A DNA stretch of 12,845 nt, taken from Prevotellaceae bacterium. Its GTDB lineage: Bacteria; Bacteroidota; Bacteroidia; Bacteroidales; UBA932. The translations under genes and the position numbers were made by a program. Position 1 is the stretch's first letter, and every line of letters begins with the position of its first letter. The notes below the pieces were generated by a model. That model searched no databases. It saw nothing but the letters and a program-made list of their open reading frames with translations, and was not told the origin of the DNA. The stretch is taken from positions 1 to 12,845 of the forward strand of contig JAIRLT010000144.1 of the NCBI GenBank assembly GCA_031259225.1, given 5' to 3'. Positions 12,262 through 12,845 of this stretch are shown piece after piece.

Positions 12262-12845
12262 TTATTTCAGTTTGGCTTTTTTGATAAGGAATTTGGCTAA
12301 TTCCCTGCCGGCTTTGGCGTAGCATTCCTGAATGCGGTATCCGGTATCGAAATCGGTACCTAAAAAGTCATTTGCTGATGATTTTTGTACTTTGATAACG
12401 GCAACCTCTTCCCCTGTAGCAATATTATACACTTTGCACGTGAGGTCAATCGCAGCGTTTCTTCTGACTACTCCCACATTAAAGCCGGGTTCGGTAAAAT
12501 CTGTATTCACTTCAATCCGGTATTCCGCTTCTTCGGCATTACTGTCGCCAGCGACAATACCGTATTTTTCCATGTATTTATCGAATAATTCTTTAAATTT
12601 AGGGACGAAACGTTCTTCCCTGTCTCCTACCCATGCTTCTTGCCACCGCTCCCCGCGTCCGGCTTCTTTTTGATTATAATCGGCAACTTTTTTTTCCACA
12701 TATTTGGTTTCAGTCATTTTACCTACCTTCATATTTTCGTAGGTGAAAACAAACTGCAGGACTTTCTGGTTCTTCACGAAATCAACCGAGCCGGAAGTAA
12801 CCGTAATTTTTTGCGCAAACAGTGAAAGGGCAAAACAACAAACCA
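12262..12845 (-). CDS. Secreted hypothetical protein, start beyond the window edge
   Basis: The frame stays open from its stop at 12262 to the right edge. A GTG at 12775-12777 is not the start, because upstream codons continue with a hydrophobic end-of-signal-peptide (CCFALSLFAQ) followed by KITVTSGSVDFVKNQKVLQF. The visible 194 residues are thus most of an exported protein of roughly 200 residues, with the first part of the signal peptide missing. The mature part has a hydrophilic middle (VADYNQKEAGRGERWQEAW) and beta-like segments (YRIEVNTDFTEPGF, AAIDLTCKVYNIATGEEVAVIKV). Its C-terminal helix is ECYAKAGRELAKFLIKKAKLK. The pattern resembles small exported beta-rich proteins common in Bacteroidota, but I do not recognise the family. 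It lies upstream of the sigma operon in the same direction, with a 288-base gap between them. Confidence 0.75.
   Translation of the reverse strand, partial: VCCFALSLFAQKITVTSGSVDFVKNQKVLQFVFTYENMKVGKMTETKYVEKKVADYNQKEAGRGERWQEAWVGDREERFVPKFKELFDKYMEKYGIVAGDSNAEEAEYRIEVNTDFTEPGFNVGVVRRNAAIDLTCKVYNIATGEEVAVIKVQKSSANDFLGTDFDTGYRIQECYAKAGRELAKFLIKKAKLK

Noticed and set aside
12775..12777. GTG start for the right-edge secreted protein
   Set aside because: The upstream in-frame codons encode a signal-peptide end, so the true start is outside the window.

Overview
The window looks like chromosomal DNA of a member of the Bacteroidota, most likely Bacteroidales. Several genes are preceded by TTTG-N19-TAnnTTTG type promoters (the Bacteroidota sigma-ABfr -33/-7 elements), Shine-Dalgarno sequences are mostly absent, and the protein set fits: a FISUMP-domain secreted protein, a membrane-anchored OmpH/Skp-like protein, a Wzz-like membrane protein, and an ECF sigma factor coupled to a membrane protein. 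No rRNA, tRNA, transposase, phage or CRISPR genes were found. Judged by eye, the intergenic DNA and the right-hand third are more AT-rich than the housekeeping genes.

Left part (1-5530). A leftward promoter repeat sits at the window edge. A rightward run follows: a membrane-anchored winged-helix regulator, a 21-copy heptanucleotide array, pdxJ (vitamin B6 synthesis) and an OmpH/Skp-like gene. It ends at a perfect bidirectional terminator (2951-2990). Convergent to it come a Wzz-like inner-membrane protein and an RsmF-type rRNA m5C methyltransferase, both on the minus strand.

Middle part (5530-7771). A secreted FISUMP protein on the minus strand is followed upstream by 760 bases without a gene. 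This gap is not empty. It carries two leftward TTTG-N19-TATATTTG promoters, each followed by an elaborate inverted-repeat structure. One looks like a structured leader/attenuator of the FISUMP gene. The other looks like a free-standing RNA of about 220 nt, with a 41-bp interrupted hairpin whose apical loop is complementary over 10 nt to the RNA's own 3' tail. The promoter and 5' end of this second RNA are duplicated almost exactly at positions 1-95, so a second member of the same RNA family probably lies just left of the window. This is the best candidate here for something undescribed.

Right part (7772-12845). ruvB is followed by a foldback repeat and a four-TM metallophosphoesterase of the YkuE/YaeI type. 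On the minus strand, an ECF sigma factor overlaps by 8 nt a membrane-anchored, putative anti-sigma/sensor protein. The end of that protein appears to be shifted out of frame at an A5 run, which splits off a small NTF2-like domain. A partial secreted protein runs off the right edge. The sigma and membrane proteins probably form one envelope-signalling unit; the remaining genes look like independent housekeeping units.
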